A DNA stretch of 64,000 nt from Pseudomonas borbori. GTDB lineage: Bacteria > Pseudomonadota > Gammaproteobacteria > Pseudomonadales > Pseudomonadaceae. A model generated the notes under the pieces. That model was not told the origin of the DNA. It ran no database searches and saw only the letters and a program-made list of their open reading frames with translations. Below, one piece after another: positions 1-11,067 of this stretch. The number at the start of each line of letters is the position of its first letter. Position 1 is the first letter of the stretch. The DNA lies in NCBI RefSeq assembly GCF_900115555.1, contig NZ_FOWX01000020.1:1-64000 (forward strand). Direction: 5' to 3'. A program made the translations under genes and the position numbers.

Positions 1-326
1 CGGGATGGGCGAACAGAAGTCAGCCGAGGCCGTAGTAGTTGCTCGAAACTGGAGTGACGAAGGGCTGAACCTGCCATGAGTGGACAGTCGGGTGTGATCT
101 CTGTTGGATCGTAAAGCAGAAACTCCGCGTAGCGGGGGTCGAGACCATCAGGAGGTAGGAGCCGGAAGCTCCGAGGGCCGGTCTGGGCGCTTAGATACCG
201 CAGGCGACACATCAACGGAACCAAGCTCGCTGACGCTGTTGGTTAGTAGGCAGGAACCGCCGTATACGGAACCGTATGTACGGTGGTGTGAGAGGACGGC
301 GGGGGCAACCCCGCCTCCTACTCGAT
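1..326 (+). mobile_element. 3' part of a group II intron lacking a visible RT ORF
   Basis: The stretch ends in a domain V-like hairpin followed by a domain VI-like stem and the typical 3' end CCUACUCGAU. Bases 1-79 resemble the segment that leads into the intron-encoded protein of bacterial group II introns, and a short frame opening at base 5 stops at 77-79. No reverse transcriptase or maturase frame lies between that segment and domain V, so the intron is either ORF-less or has lost its ORF. The 5' part lies outside the window. The call rests on remembered intron sequence patterns; the exact 3' junction near 326 is inferred. Confidence 0.65.
254..326 (+). ncRNA. Group II intron domains V and VI
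   Basis: Bases 256-287 can fold into a hairpin with arms ACCGCCGTA and TGTACGGTGGT closed through TACG/CGTA around a four-base loop, which is the size and shape of catalytic domain V. A second GC-rich stem follows (GGCGGGG and CCCCGCC, about 298-314), leading to CCTACTCGAT, where domain VI carries the branch-point adenosine. This is the ribozyme core expected at an intron 3' end. Whether it still splices cannot be told without the 5' half. Confidence 0.65.
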
Positions 327-565
327 TCCCGTTCCTGGCGCCATGCCGCTGCGGCCTTTCGGTCCGCAGAAAACCCTGTTGCTTTCGCCTTCACGACCTG
401 TACCGCGACCATAGTGGCTGGCTGGGGTCGGTGTCGTCGCGCGAGGATTTTCTAGGGGCTGCGGCAAACCGTCATCTTGTGTTCATCTGCCTGCTCTAGC
501 TTGATTGGCATGCTCCTTGTAGAGCCTGGAGTAGCAGTCACGCAATCAAGCAGGAGGAACCGGCA

Positions 566-652
566 ATGGATGATTATCAAGAAGAGTTGCTCGAGTCGCG
601 CGGCGTTGAGCAGGACCTGTCGGAGTGGGATGAAGACGCCACCGAGCTGTGA
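566..652 (+). CDS. 28-residue acidic microprotein
   Basis: A short frame starts with ATG seven bases after a strong AGGAGG ribosome-binding site and encodes a 28-residue, very acidic peptide beginning MDDYQEELLESRG and ending EDATEL. It reads toward the AraC-family gene and ends about 30 bases before that gene's stop on the other strand. The near-perfect ribosome-binding site and biased acidic composition argue that it is translated. I recall similar short acidic proteins in pseudomonads but know no function for them. Confidence 0.55.
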   Translation: MDDYQEELLESRGVEQDLSEWDEDATEL

Positions 653-682
653 TGGTGCGCGTCACACCTGCGCCGCTCGGCG

Positions 683-1729
683 TCAGGGCTCCTGGTTGGC
701 CCTGCGCTGGCTGCGACGGAATTCGCCCGGAGTCTGCTGGCTCCAGCGTTTGAAGGCGCGCTGGAAGGCTTCGGCCGAGGCGAAGCCGAGCAGGTAGGCG
801 ATCTCGCCGAAGGCCAGCTCGGTGTCGCGGATATAGGCCATGGCCAGGTCGCGGCGGGTTTCGTTGAGGATGGCGCGAAACTGCGTGCCTTCCTCGGCCA
901 GCTTGCGCCGCAGGGTCCAGCTTGGCAGTTGCAGGCGCGCGGCGACTTCCTGCAGGTCGGGCTCGCGGCCGTGCAGCAGCGGCCCGAGCAGGCGGGTGAT
1001 GCGCTCGCGCAGGCTACGGGTGCGGGTCAGGTGCTCCAGCTCCCCTTCGCAGAGTTCCAGCAGCTGGCGCCAGGTGCTCGGGCAGTGCTCGGGATTGCGC
1101 AGGTTGAGCGTGCTCTGCTGCAGGCGCAGTTGATTGTGTTCGGCAGCAAACTCCACGGGGCAGTCGAACAGCTCGCCGTACTGTGCGCCGTAAGCGGGCG
1201 CGGGAAACTCGATCTGGATTTTTTCCACGCTCAGGCGTCGCCTGGCCAGGCTGCCCAGCTGCTGGGTCCAGCCGGCCAGCACCGAGTCGACCACGAAGCG
1301 GTTGTAGGCGTTGTACGGGCTGATCGAATAGAAGCGCAGCCAGGCGCCGCGGGCATCTTCGTGCAGGCTGGACTGGCCGCGGCAGTTTGTTGCATACAGC
1401 GGCTCGAAGCGGATCAGGGCGCGGGCCGCCTCGCGTACGGTTGGCGCCTGGGCTGCGGTGACGCCGGCCAGGCCGACCTGGCTGAGGCGGCTCAGGTCGC
1501 CCATCAGCAGGCCGAGGCCGGGTTCGCCGGTCAGTTGAATGGCCGCATGCCCCAGGCGCATGTAGCGTGGAATCGACAGGCGCGCGCCGGGTTCGGCCAG
1601 TCTGGCCGGGTCAAGGCCATAGTTCTCGAGCAGGGGCTGGGGATCCTGTCCAAGCTGGCGCACGGCATCGGCCAGGCTGTGGACGAAACCGACCGAGAGG
1701 TCGCCGAGGCGCACCCGTTGCGGTTTCAC
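683..1729 (-). CDS. AraC-family transcriptional regulator with arabinose-binding-type N-terminal domain
   Basis: The 348-residue protein has a long N-terminal sensing domain of the kind found in OruR/ArgR-like AraC regulators (roughly residues 15-215). A C-terminal double helix-turn-helix follows (about 245-340), with the second helix pair reading FGEIAYLLGFASAEAFQRAF. It probably controls transcription in response to a small molecule or metabolite. The start is GTG, and GTGA overlaps the stop of the upstream nitrilase-like gene, so the two are probably translationally coupled. The ligand and targets are unknown. The nearby fadH suggests lipid or aromatic metabolism, but that is only inference. 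Confidence 0.85.
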   Translation of the reverse strand: MKPQRVRLGDLSVGFVHSLADAVRQLGQDPQPLLENYGLDPARLAEPGARLSIPRYMRLGHAAIQLTGEPGLGLLMGDLSRLSQVGLAGVTAAQAPTVREAARALIRFEPLYATNCRGQSSLHEDARGAWLRFYSISPYNAYNRFVVDSVLAGWTQQLGSLARRRLSVEKIQIEFPAPAYGAQYGELFDCPVEFAAEHNQLRLQQSTLNLRNPEHCPSTWRQLLELCEGELEHLTRTRSLRERITRLLGPLLHGREPDLQEVAARLQLPSWTLRRKLAEEGTQFRAILNETRRDLAMAYIRDTELAFGEIAYLLGFASAEAFQRAFKRWSQQTPGEFRRSQRRANQEP

Positions 1730-2670
1730 TCGGCGGCTATCCAGATGTTCAACAGATGACTGCCTGGCGCCGGGCTGGCTTGCTCGACCTCGCGGGGGAT
1801 CAGCAGAATGTCCCGCGAGGCGCCGCCAATCGGCCAGTCCAGCTTGCCGCGCAGGAACAGCGCCGGGCTGCTCAGGTCGCCGTCGACCAGGTGCAGGCTG
1901 CTCTGCGGATAGCCGGGGCGCCAGTCGCGCTCGACCCGGTAATCCACTGTGCCGACGCTGAGGCGTTGCGCCGGGGTGGCGTCGGCACGCCAGGGCCAGG
2001 GTTCGAGGTGCGGGCTGCCCTGGATCGTGCCTTGTGGGGAAAACACCAGGCTGAGATTGCGCAGCGGGCCTTCGCCGCTGAGCAGCCGTCCATCCTCCAC
2101 GCGCGGCTCGGGCAGCAGGATGGAGCCGGCCAGTAGGGTGACGCGGTACTCGCGGGCCAGCCCGCCGAACAGCTGCTGGTAGTCCTCGGCCATCTGCTCG
2201 GCCTTCATGCGTAGCAGGGCTTCGTCCAGGCGTTCGGCATCCAGGTTCAGCAGCAACGCCTCGATGGCCAGCAGCGGGTTGCCGAGCAGCAGCCAGTCGC
2301 GCACTTCCTGGCGGCTGCGCGCCTGATAGAACTCGACCTTCTCGCCACGGGCCAGCAGCCAGGTGCCGATGTGCTCGGGCAGCGCCACCAGGGTATCGGG
2401 GCCGAGCAGGCCGGCGTCCCGGGCGTTATCCAGGGCGGCGGCAAGCTTCAGGCGCAGGTGGGCCGGGCTCTGGTAATCCATGGGATAGAGCTGCGGGCGG
2501 ATCAGCAGCAGGTTGCCACGTGTCTGCGCCGGGGCCGGCGCGCTGCTGATCGAGCTGCGCAGGTCGGACAGGTAATGGGCGGCCGGGCGCCGTTCGGCCC
2601 AGATCAGGAAGGCGACCAGGCAACTGCCGGCGATCAGTGCGATCAGGAGTATCGAGAGTTTACGGATCAT
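1726..2670 (-). CDS. Membrane-anchored nitrilase-superfamily-like protein
   Basis: I chose the ATG that begins directly before a single hydrophobic N-terminal segment (MIRKLSILLIALIAGSCLVA), giving 314 residues; a longer start 12 codons upstream is possible. The remainder looks like a carbon-nitrogen hydrolase fold: LVALPEHIG supplies the glutamate region, and a central LLAGSILLPEP strand and LSLVFSPQG follow. A clear catalytic Glu-Lys-Cys triad is not obvious, so enzymatic activity is uncertain. It lies divergently from fadH and is coupled through a 4-base overlap to the AraC gene downstream. Confidence 0.6.
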   Translation of the reverse strand: MIRKLSILLIALIAGSCLVAFLIWAERRPAAHYLSDLRSSISSAPAPAQTRGNLLLIRPQLYPMDYQSPAHLRLKLAAALDNARDAGLLGPDTLVALPEHIGTWLLARGEKVEFYQARSRQEVRDWLLLGNPLLAIEALLLNLDAERLDEALLRMKAEQMAEDYQQLFGGLAREYRVTLLAGSILLPEPRVEDGRLLSGEGPLRNLSLVFSPQGTIQGSPHLEPWPWRADATPAQRLSVGTVDYRVERDWRPGYPQSSLHLVDGDLSSPALFLRGKLDWPIGGASRDILLIPREVEQASPAPGSHLLNIWIAAE

Positions 2671-2739
2671 GGCTACAGGGTAGGTCGATGAGTGGCGGTC
2701 TGCCAAGTTCTGGAGTTCATTTTGATCATAAAGTTGTGA

Positions 2740-5333
<2,594 letters not shown>

Positions 5334-5597
5334 TCGATTGCGGCTAACCCATCACAGTTTCGCTCCGTCGCCGGCTCGTTTTGCTCTGGCGGCCGAGCGA
5401 CTGCCAACCCAGTCACATTGCCGGAGTCGGCTTTTCCCCTAGACTTGCCTGAATATAGGAACAGCGGCTGCAGTGCGGGCGTGGTCTTGCGTGCCAAACA
5501 TCCCGCCAAGCCGTGGCGTGGCTATGAGCGGAGCGCCCGTGCTCCGGCGTGTTGCCCGCATTAGCTGATTCCAGCGTATTGGCCTAGAGGGAATCCG

Positions 5598-6968
5598 ATG
5601 AGCATGCAGAACAAGCCGCAGATGGTTGAGGCCGTGATGTTCTTCAGTGAGCGTGGCGGTGTCTGCAAGCAGATGTTCTTTGCCGAGTTCGAGGCCTTGC
5701 TCGACGGCGTGGTCAACATGCCGGAATTCGCCGATCAGCAGATGCGCATTGCCTATGTGTCAATCAATCCGCGCCTGTTGATCCGCGCGGCAGTGTTCTT
5801 CTATCTGGACTTCGACGAGAAAGGCGCACCGGACTCGGGCTGGAATATTCCCCTGCAGCATCTGTCCGAGCGTGCCGGCCGCGGCCCCGACTTAGGCGCC
5901 GGACCCATTCGGCTGGCCTGCCGCAGTCAGTGCCCGGTGTCGTGGCATCAGATGCACCTGTGGGATCCGAATCTGGCACCTGGGCACAACGACCTGGTGC
6001 TGCTGCGTGACGCCGTCAAACGCAACAACCTGGGCTTGCTGATCGAGGATGACAGCACTCAGGCGCTTGCTCCCGAGCGCCTGCACATGGCGTCGGAAGA
6101 CAAGTGGTATGCACCCGATGCCGCCGCGGAGGCGGCTGGTAAAGTCGCCGAGACCATGGATCAGGAACACCGCCTGAAGACCGCGCAACTGATCAAGCAG
6201 CAGCGCTTGCGCATCAGCAGTCTGAGTCAGCAGCATGAAGAGGAAGTGGCCAAGCTCAGGTTGGCTACTGAAGAGCAGAACCAGAGCCTGCAGGCGCAGG
6301 CGCGTGAGCTGGATCAGGCGCTGCGCCAACAGCAAGAGTTGAACGTCGACCTCAAGGCGCAATTGGCCGCGCAGGCGGCAAGCATGCAGGCATTGCGCGA
6401 GGAAGTGGCCGTGCAAATGCGCGAGCTGGAGTCTAATGAGCGGAGTGCAAGCGAGATTCTGCGAGAGCAGTTCGAGAATGAGCTGCAAGCAAAAATCGCC
6501 TCGGCGGTGGCCGAGTACAAGGAGCAAGTCGCCATTCGCGATGTCGAACTCGCCTACCGCAATGAGCAGGACGCGCAGTTGCACGAGGACGTCGAACGGC
6601 TCAAGCGTGAGCGTGACGAATTGGCCAGCCAGGGCGGTGGGCAGATTCTCGAGCGGTTGGCCAAGCTCGGTGTGGTCTTCGTGGTTTATCACCCCGGCGC
6701 CGGCCACCTGACCATTCCCTTGCAGGACATCGGCAGCTATCGGGACAACCCCATGGCCTACGCCGCGGCCAAGTGCTTCGTTTCCGAAGTGCAGTACCGC
6801 CAGTGGCTGGCACACTACCAGCAACCGAGTTGTGAGGCGCTGCTGCCCAGCGGTCAGCGCTGCGCCATCCCGATCGACCGGGTCGACACCCCGAGCCGTT
6901 TCAGCGTTGGCAACTCCAACTGCTGCGAGCGGCACAAGTCCGCTAGTCGCTTGCGTACAGTCGGCTAA
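5598..6968 (+). CDS. Pseudomonas-conserved coiled-coil protein of unknown function
   Basis: The 456-residue product has a globular N-terminal region of about 180 residues. A long Gln/Glu-rich coiled coil follows (about 190-350, LSQQHEEEVAKLRLATEEQ and similar heptads). The C-terminal domain begins near QILERLAKLGVVFVVYHPGAG and contains a Cys/His-rich tail (CEALLPSGQRC ... CCERH) that might bind a metal. There is no transmembrane segment or signal peptide. I recall a homologue in this place beside nadK in P. aeruginosa, sometimes labelled as partition-related, but I see no ParA motifs here. Function is unknown. Confidence 0.75.
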   Translation: MSMQNKPQMVEAVMFFSERGGVCKQMFFAEFEALLDGVVNMPEFADQQMRIAYVSINPRLLIRAAVFFYLDFDEKGAPDSGWNIPLQHLSERAGRGPDLGAGPIRLACRSQCPVSWHQMHLWDPNLAPGHNDLVLLRDAVKRNNLGLLIEDDSTQALAPERLHMASEDKWYAPDAAAEAAGKVAETMDQEHRLKTAQLIKQQRLRISSLSQQHEEEVAKLRLATEEQNQSLQAQARELDQALRQQQELNVDLKAQLAAQAASMQALREEVAVQMRELESNERSASEILREQFENELQAKIASAVAEYKEQVAIRDVELAYRNEQDAQLHEDVERLKRERDELASQGGGQILERLAKLGVVFVVYHPGAGHLTIPLQDIGSYRDNPMAYAAAKCFVSEVQYRQWLAHYQQPSCEALLPSGQRCAIPIDRVDTPSRFSVGNSNCCERHKSASRLRTVG

Positions 6969-6971
6969 GCC

Positions 6972-7940
6972 TTGCCGCTGGTTGCCCCCGCTTGGGCGCC
7001 CAAGGCGCCGCTTCAGCCATTGCGACTGGACTGGCTGGCGCTGGCCGGCGTCGAGCTGGCGGTGTTGCGTCTGGATCTGATCGACCCGCTGATCAGCGGC
7101 AACAAATGGTTCAAGCTGGCGCCCTACCTGCAGGCGGCCTGCGCTGTCGGCGCCGAGGGGCTGATCAGTCTCGGCGGCGCCCATTCCAATCATCTGCATG
7201 CGCTGGCCGCTGCGGGCAAGCGCTTCGATTTTCCGACCGTGGGTTTGCTCCGCGGCACGCCGCAGGACACGCCTACCGTGCGCGATCTGCAGCGCTACGG
7301 CATGCAGCTGCACTGGCTGGGCTATGGCGGCTATCGTGCCCGCCATCGGCCGGGTTTCTGGGAGCCGTGGCGTGAGCGTTACCGCAGCCTGCATCCGGTG
7401 CCCGAGGGTGGCGGTGGCTTGCTGGGGGCCCTGGGCTGTAGCGGGCTGGTGAGTCAGGCGCAGGAGCAGCTGACAACGCTCGGTTGGGCGGACTATCACG
7501 GCTGGTGGCTGGCTGCGGGCACGGGAACGACCCTGGCGGGCCTGGTGCTGGGCGAGGCGGGTGCTCATCCGGTCTATGGCGCGCTGGCGGTGCCCGACGA
7601 TCATGGCGTGGCGCAGCGGGTGCGGGCGATTCTCGACGAGGCGCAGGCGGCGGATTGCACCTACCAGTTGCTGGATGCCAGTCGCGGCGGTTTTGCCAAG
7701 GTCGATGCGGCGCTGCTGGAATTTCTCCTCGCCAGCGAGGCGGCCAGCGGGCTGGCGCTGGAGCCGCTGTATACGGCCAAGGCCCTGATGGCGTTGCGTC
7801 AGCGCGTCGAGGCCGGTTACTTTGCTCGCGGCAGTCGTCTGCTGTTCGTGCATACCGGCGGCTTGCAGGGACGCGCCGCGGCGTTGCGCCAGTATCAACG
7901 GTCGTGCACACGCGCTATTGGCGCGTCTTCCGAGTCTTGA
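6972..7940 (+). CDS. PLP-dependent ACC deaminase/D-cysteine desulfhydrase family protein
   Basis: The 322-residue protein belongs to the tryptophan-synthase-beta-like PLP fold. Lys45 in SGNKWFKL is the probable Schiff-base lysine, SLGGAHSNHLHA is the substrate-loop segment, and AAGTGTTLAGLVLG is the phosphate-binding loop. LLFVHTGGLQG closes the fold. The family includes ACC deaminase and D-cysteine desulfhydrase; which substrate is used cannot be told. The start is TTG, only three bases after the upstream stop, implying one transcript with the coiled-coil gene and the cyclic-nucleotide-domain gene downstream. Confidence 0.85.
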   Translation: MPLVAPAWAPKAPLQPLRLDWLALAGVELAVLRLDLIDPLISGNKWFKLAPYLQAACAVGAEGLISLGGAHSNHLHALAAAGKRFDFPTVGLLRGTPQDTPTVRDLQRYGMQLHWLGYGGYRARHRPGFWEPWRERYRSLHPVPEGGGGLLGALGCSGLVSQAQEQLTTLGWADYHGWWLAAGTGTTLAGLVLGEAGAHPVYGALAVPDDHGVAQRVRAILDEAQAADCTYQLLDASRGGFAKVDAALLEFLLASEAASGLALEPLYTAKALMALRQRVEAGYFARGSRLLFVHTGGLQGRAAALRQYQRSCTRAIGASSES

Positions 7941-7960
7941 CCAGCGGAGCCTGGATACCC

Positions 7961-9070
7961 ATGAACGCCCCCCTGAACCCCGAGCAGTTGCGCAGTTTTA
8001 CCCCGCTCAATGTGCTGTCCGAACAGCAGTGGCGGGAGCTGCGCCGTCAGTTGGTACCGCAGCCGCTGCTGGCCGGACAACTGCTCTTTCGCCACGGCGA
8101 ACAGACGGGCCTGACCTACTACCTGCTCGCTGGCGAGCTGCTGCTGCAGACGGCCGATGGCCAGCAGCAGCGTCTGCTCGCCGGCAGTGCGGCCAGTTGT
8201 CACCCGCTGTCGCCGAGCTTGCTGCGTCTGCATGAGGTGCGTGCCGCCACCGATGCCAGCCTGCTGGCGGTGGACACGGCAACCCTCGACCGGCTGCTGA
8301 CCTGGCGCCTGGCCTATCAGGATTTGCTCCTCGAGCTTGGTCAGAAGCATGCCGATGTGGAGTGGCTGGAGCGACTGCTGCAGAATCCCCTGTTCGCCAA
8401 GGTGCCGCCGAGCAATGTGAGTAGCATGCTTGAGCGCCTGCAGCGCATCGAGCTGGCAGCGGGCACCACCCTGTTGCGTGAAGGGGAGTCCGGCGCTTGT
8501 TGTTATTTTCTCGAAAGCGGTCGTGCCGAAGTGATTCGCGGTGCCGGTAGCGAGCAGCAGGTATTGGCCGAGCTGGAAGTGGGCGCCTGTTTCGGTGAGG
8601 AAGCCCTGCTCGCCGATCGCCCGCGCAATGCCACTGTGACCCTGCTGGAGGAGGGCGTGGTGTTGCGCCTCGCTCGGCAGGATTTCTTCTCGTTGCTCAA
8701 GGCTCCGGTGGTCGCCGAAGTCTCCCTGGGCGAAGCGGCGCGCCTGCTGGCGGCCGGCTCCCAGTGGCTGGACGTGCGCCTGCAAGAGGAATACGAGCGC
8801 GGCCATGCATCGGAGTCCCTGCATATGCCGTTGCAGCTGCTGCGCCTGAAGGCGCGGCTGCTGGATAGGGCGCGCACCTATCTGTGCTATTGCGACAGTG
8901 GCAAACGCAGCGCCAGTGCGGTGTTCTTGCTGGCGCAGCTGGGCTACACCGCCTATGTCCTGCGCGATGGCTTGGACGTGTTGCCGGCCGTGCAGCGCGA
9001 TGCCTTGCTCTGCGAAAGCGGCTCGGGCTACCTGGCGCGCTCGGGCGGGCGTACCGAACGCAGCGGCTGA
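7961..9070 (+). CDS. Double cyclic-nucleotide-binding domain protein with C-terminal rhodanese domain
   Basis: The 369-residue protein has two successive cNMP-binding folds. The first (about 15-125) is divergent. The second (about 140-250) is canonical, with GESGACCYFLESGRAEVI and the phosphate-cassette-like FGEEALLADRPRNATVTL. A rhodanese domain (about 255-345) follows, with Cys311 in the active loop CDSGKRS. No helix-turn-helix or output enzyme other than rhodanese is visible, so it may couple cAMP or another nucleotide to sulfur transfer or persulfide handling. It sits 20 bases after the PLP enzyme gene, whose family members can release sulfide. Confidence 0.85.
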   Translation: MNAPLNPEQLRSFTPLNVLSEQQWRELRRQLVPQPLLAGQLLFRHGEQTGLTYYLLAGELLLQTADGQQQRLLAGSAASCHPLSPSLLRLHEVRAATDASLLAVDTATLDRLLTWRLAYQDLLLELGQKHADVEWLERLLQNPLFAKVPPSNVSSMLERLQRIELAAGTTLLREGESGACCYFLESGRAEVIRGAGSEQQVLAELEVGACFGEEALLADRPRNATVTLLEEGVVLRLARQDFFSLLKAPVVAEVSLGEAARLLAAGSQWLDVRLQEEYERGHASESLHMPLQLLRLKARLLDRARTYLCYCDSGKRSASAVFLLAQLGYTAYVLRDGLDVLPAVQRDALLCESGSGYLARSGGRTERSG

Positions 9071-9085
9071 CAATTGTCCTTGGCG

Positions 9086-10045
9086 CTAGATCGCTGCGGG
9101 TTCGGCAATGCTTGTCGGCCAATCGTCGCTGACCAGAAACAGCCGCTCCACCTCCTGCCAGTCGTCCTGCGGGCCGTGCTGCAGCCTCACCAGTAATTGC
9201 GCCTTGGCCTGCGGCTGCAGGGCGTGTAACCAGTCATGCAACCTCTCGGCGGGCCACAGCTCGGCCCGGCCAACGCGCGCGGGCGCCAGCCAGGCCGCGC
9301 GTGGCAAAGGCTGCCAGCAGCCGTCGCTGTTCTGCGCGGCGAAAGCTGGCCAGTCACGCCGGTACAGCCAGCGCCCAGTCAAGTGCTGCGGATTGGCGCC
9401 CGCAGGCGGCAGGCACGGTTTCGGCCAGGGGTAGAACAGGTAACCGCCGAGCCAGAGCGCCGCCTGGGCATCGTCCAGGTCGAGTTCGGCCAGCGCCGGG
9501 CGCGCTTCGCCGCGGGCCGACATGGGCAACTGGTGCTGGCTGAGATGGTCGAGCTTGATATCCAGGCGGTCATGGCTGCCCGGGCCGATCCAGTGGGCGA
9601 GTTCGGCGCCGCTGTGCTGTTGCGGGCCGAGGTAGAGTTTGATCGCCAGTTCCAGGTGGTGCACGCCTTCCTCGTCGCGCAGCAGCAAGTCGAGTTCGCC
9701 GAGGGTCTGGCCGTTTTGGCGGATCGGCAGGTTGGCCGCCAGCAGCTCGATACCGGGGGCGGCGTGCAGGGCGAATTGCCAGAGACGTTCGTAATACAGG
9801 CCCAGGCGCCGCACCGAACTCTGTGCCAACCAGTCCGACAGGCCGCCTGGATCCTGGTCGAGGCGGGTCAGCCAGTCGGCCAGCAGGCCGGGCGCACGGC
9901 CCCATTGGCTGGCGCTGAGCGGGTGGCGTTGCGGCCACGGCAGGCTGCTCAGCAGCGGCGGCGAGAGCAGCACCCAGGCCAGATCCCGCACCACGGGTTG
10001 GCGCAGTTGCTGCTGCAGGTCGGTAAGCGCGGGAAAAGGTGTCAT
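9086..10045 (-). CDS. DUF1853 family protein
   Basis: The ATG chosen gives a 319-residue cytoplasmic protein beginning MTPFPALTDLQQQL; upstream residues in the same frame run into the nadK promoter region and look non-coding. It carries the hallmark of the family, a nuclease-like strand arrangement LGELDLLLRDEEGVHHLELAIKLYLG, with acidic residues and a Glu-x-Lys pair reminiscent of PD-(D/E)XK enzymes. That resemblance is my inference and the family has no established role that I know. It converges on the rhodanese gene and is transcribed away from nadK. Confidence 0.8.
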   Translation of the reverse strand: MTPFPALTDLQQQLRQPVVRDLAWVLLSPPLLSSLPWPQRHPLSASQWGRAPGLLADWLTRLDQDPGGLSDWLAQSSVRRLGLYYERLWQFALHAAPGIELLAANLPIRQNGQTLGELDLLLRDEEGVHHLELAIKLYLGPQQHSGAELAHWIGPGSHDRLDIKLDHLSQHQLPMSARGEARPALAELDLDDAQAALWLGGYLFYPWPKPCLPPAGANPQHLTGRWLYRRDWPAFAAQNSDGCWQPLPRAAWLAPARVGRAELWPAERLHDWLHALQPQAKAQLLVRLQHGPQDDWQEVERLFLVSDDWPTSIAEPAAI

Positions 10046-10111
10046 GGTTCGAGCATAGCGCCAAATCCTGGCGCGGCGGTTGCGGTTTGGTTTGGTGCAA
10101 ATGCCGCGAGT

Positions 10112-10141
10112 TTGCCGCTGCCGCAGGCTTTCGCCCATAAT
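10112..10141 (+). promoter_or_regulatory. Putative sigma-70 promoter of nadK
   Basis: TTGCCG (10112-10117) and CATAAT (10136-10141) are separated by 18 bases and lie 36 bases before the nadK ATG. The -10 matches five of six consensus bases and the -35 four of six. The assignment is by eye. Confidence 0.45.
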
Positions 10142-10176
10142 CGAACCTCTCTAGATCCAGAGCCTGCGGGAGTCCC

Positions 10177-11067
10177 ATGGACCAATTTCGTAATATCGGC
10201 ATCATCGGCCGTCTGGGTAGCACCCAGGTGCTGGATACCATCCGCCGGCTGAAGAGGTTTCTGCTCGACCGTCACCTGCATGTGATTCTCGAAGACACCA
10301 TTGCCGAAGTACTCCCGGGTCATGGCTTGCAAACGTCCTCGCGGAAGATTCTCGGCGAGGTCTGCGATCTGGTTATCGTCGTTGGCGGCGACGGCAGCAT
10401 GCTCGGCGCGGCCCGGGCGCTGGCGCGGCACAAGGTGCCGGTGCTGGGGGTTAACCGCGGCAGCCTGGGCTTTCTCACCGATATCCGTCCGGATGAACTG
10501 GAACTCAAGGTCGCCCAGGTGCTGGAAGGCAACTACCTGACCGAGAACCGTTTTCTGCTGGAGGCCGAAGTGCGCCGGCATGGCGAAGCGATCGGCCAGG
10601 GCGATGCGCTCAACGACGTGGTGCTGCACCCGGGCAAATCGACGCGGATGATCGAATTCGAATTGTTCATCGATGGCCAGTTCGTCTGCAGCCAGAAGGC
10701 TGACGGCCTGATCGTCGCCACGCCGACCGGCTCTACGGCCTATGCGCTGTCCGCCGGTGGGCCGATCATGCATCCCAAGCTGGATGCCATGGTCATAGTG
10801 CCGATGTACCCGCATACCTTGTCCAGCCGGCCGATCGTGGTGGATGGCAACAGCGAGCTGAAGATAGTGGTGTCCAAGGATCTGCAGATTTACCCGCAGG
10901 TTTCCTGCGATGGCCAGAATCACTTCACCTGCGCGCCGGGCGATACCGTCACGGTGAGCAAGCGGCCGCAGAAACTGTGCCTGATCCATCCGCTCGATCA
11001 CAACTACTACGAGGTCTGTCGCAACAAGTTGGGTTGGGGCAGTCGGCTCGGGGGCGGGGGCGACTGA
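10177..11067 (+). CDS. nadK: NAD kinase
   Basis: The enzyme phosphorylates NAD to NADP using ATP or polyphosphate in the cytoplasm. The 296-residue protein has the diagnostic GGDGS motif around Asp72, NDVVLHPG with the NAD-contacting Asn146-Asp147 pair, and the TPTGSTAYALSAGGPI loop of the catalytic domain. The length is normal for proteobacterial NadK. It opens a run with the metallophosphatase and glpG, where each gene abuts or overlaps the next, so it is likely the first gene of an operon driven from the promoter just upstream. Confidence 0.96.
   Translation: MDQFRNIGIIGRLGSTQVLDTIRRLKRFLLDRHLHVILEDTIAEVLPGHGLQTSSRKILGEVCDLVIVVGGDGSMLGAARALARHKVPVLGVNRGSLGFLTDIRPDELELKVAQVLEGNYLTENRFLLEAEVRRHGEAIGQGDALNDVVLHPGKSTRMIEFELFIDGQFVCSQKADGLIVATPTGSTAYALSAGGPIMHPKLDAMVIVPMYPHTLSSRPIVVDGNSELKIVVSKDLQIYPQVSCDGQNHFTCAPGDTVTVSKRPQKLCLIHPLDHNYYEVCRNKLGWGSRLGGGGD

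Noticed and set aside
104..499. 131-codon frame across the intron end
   Set aside because: It runs through the structured domain V/VI region and shows no protein-like composition or conserved motif.
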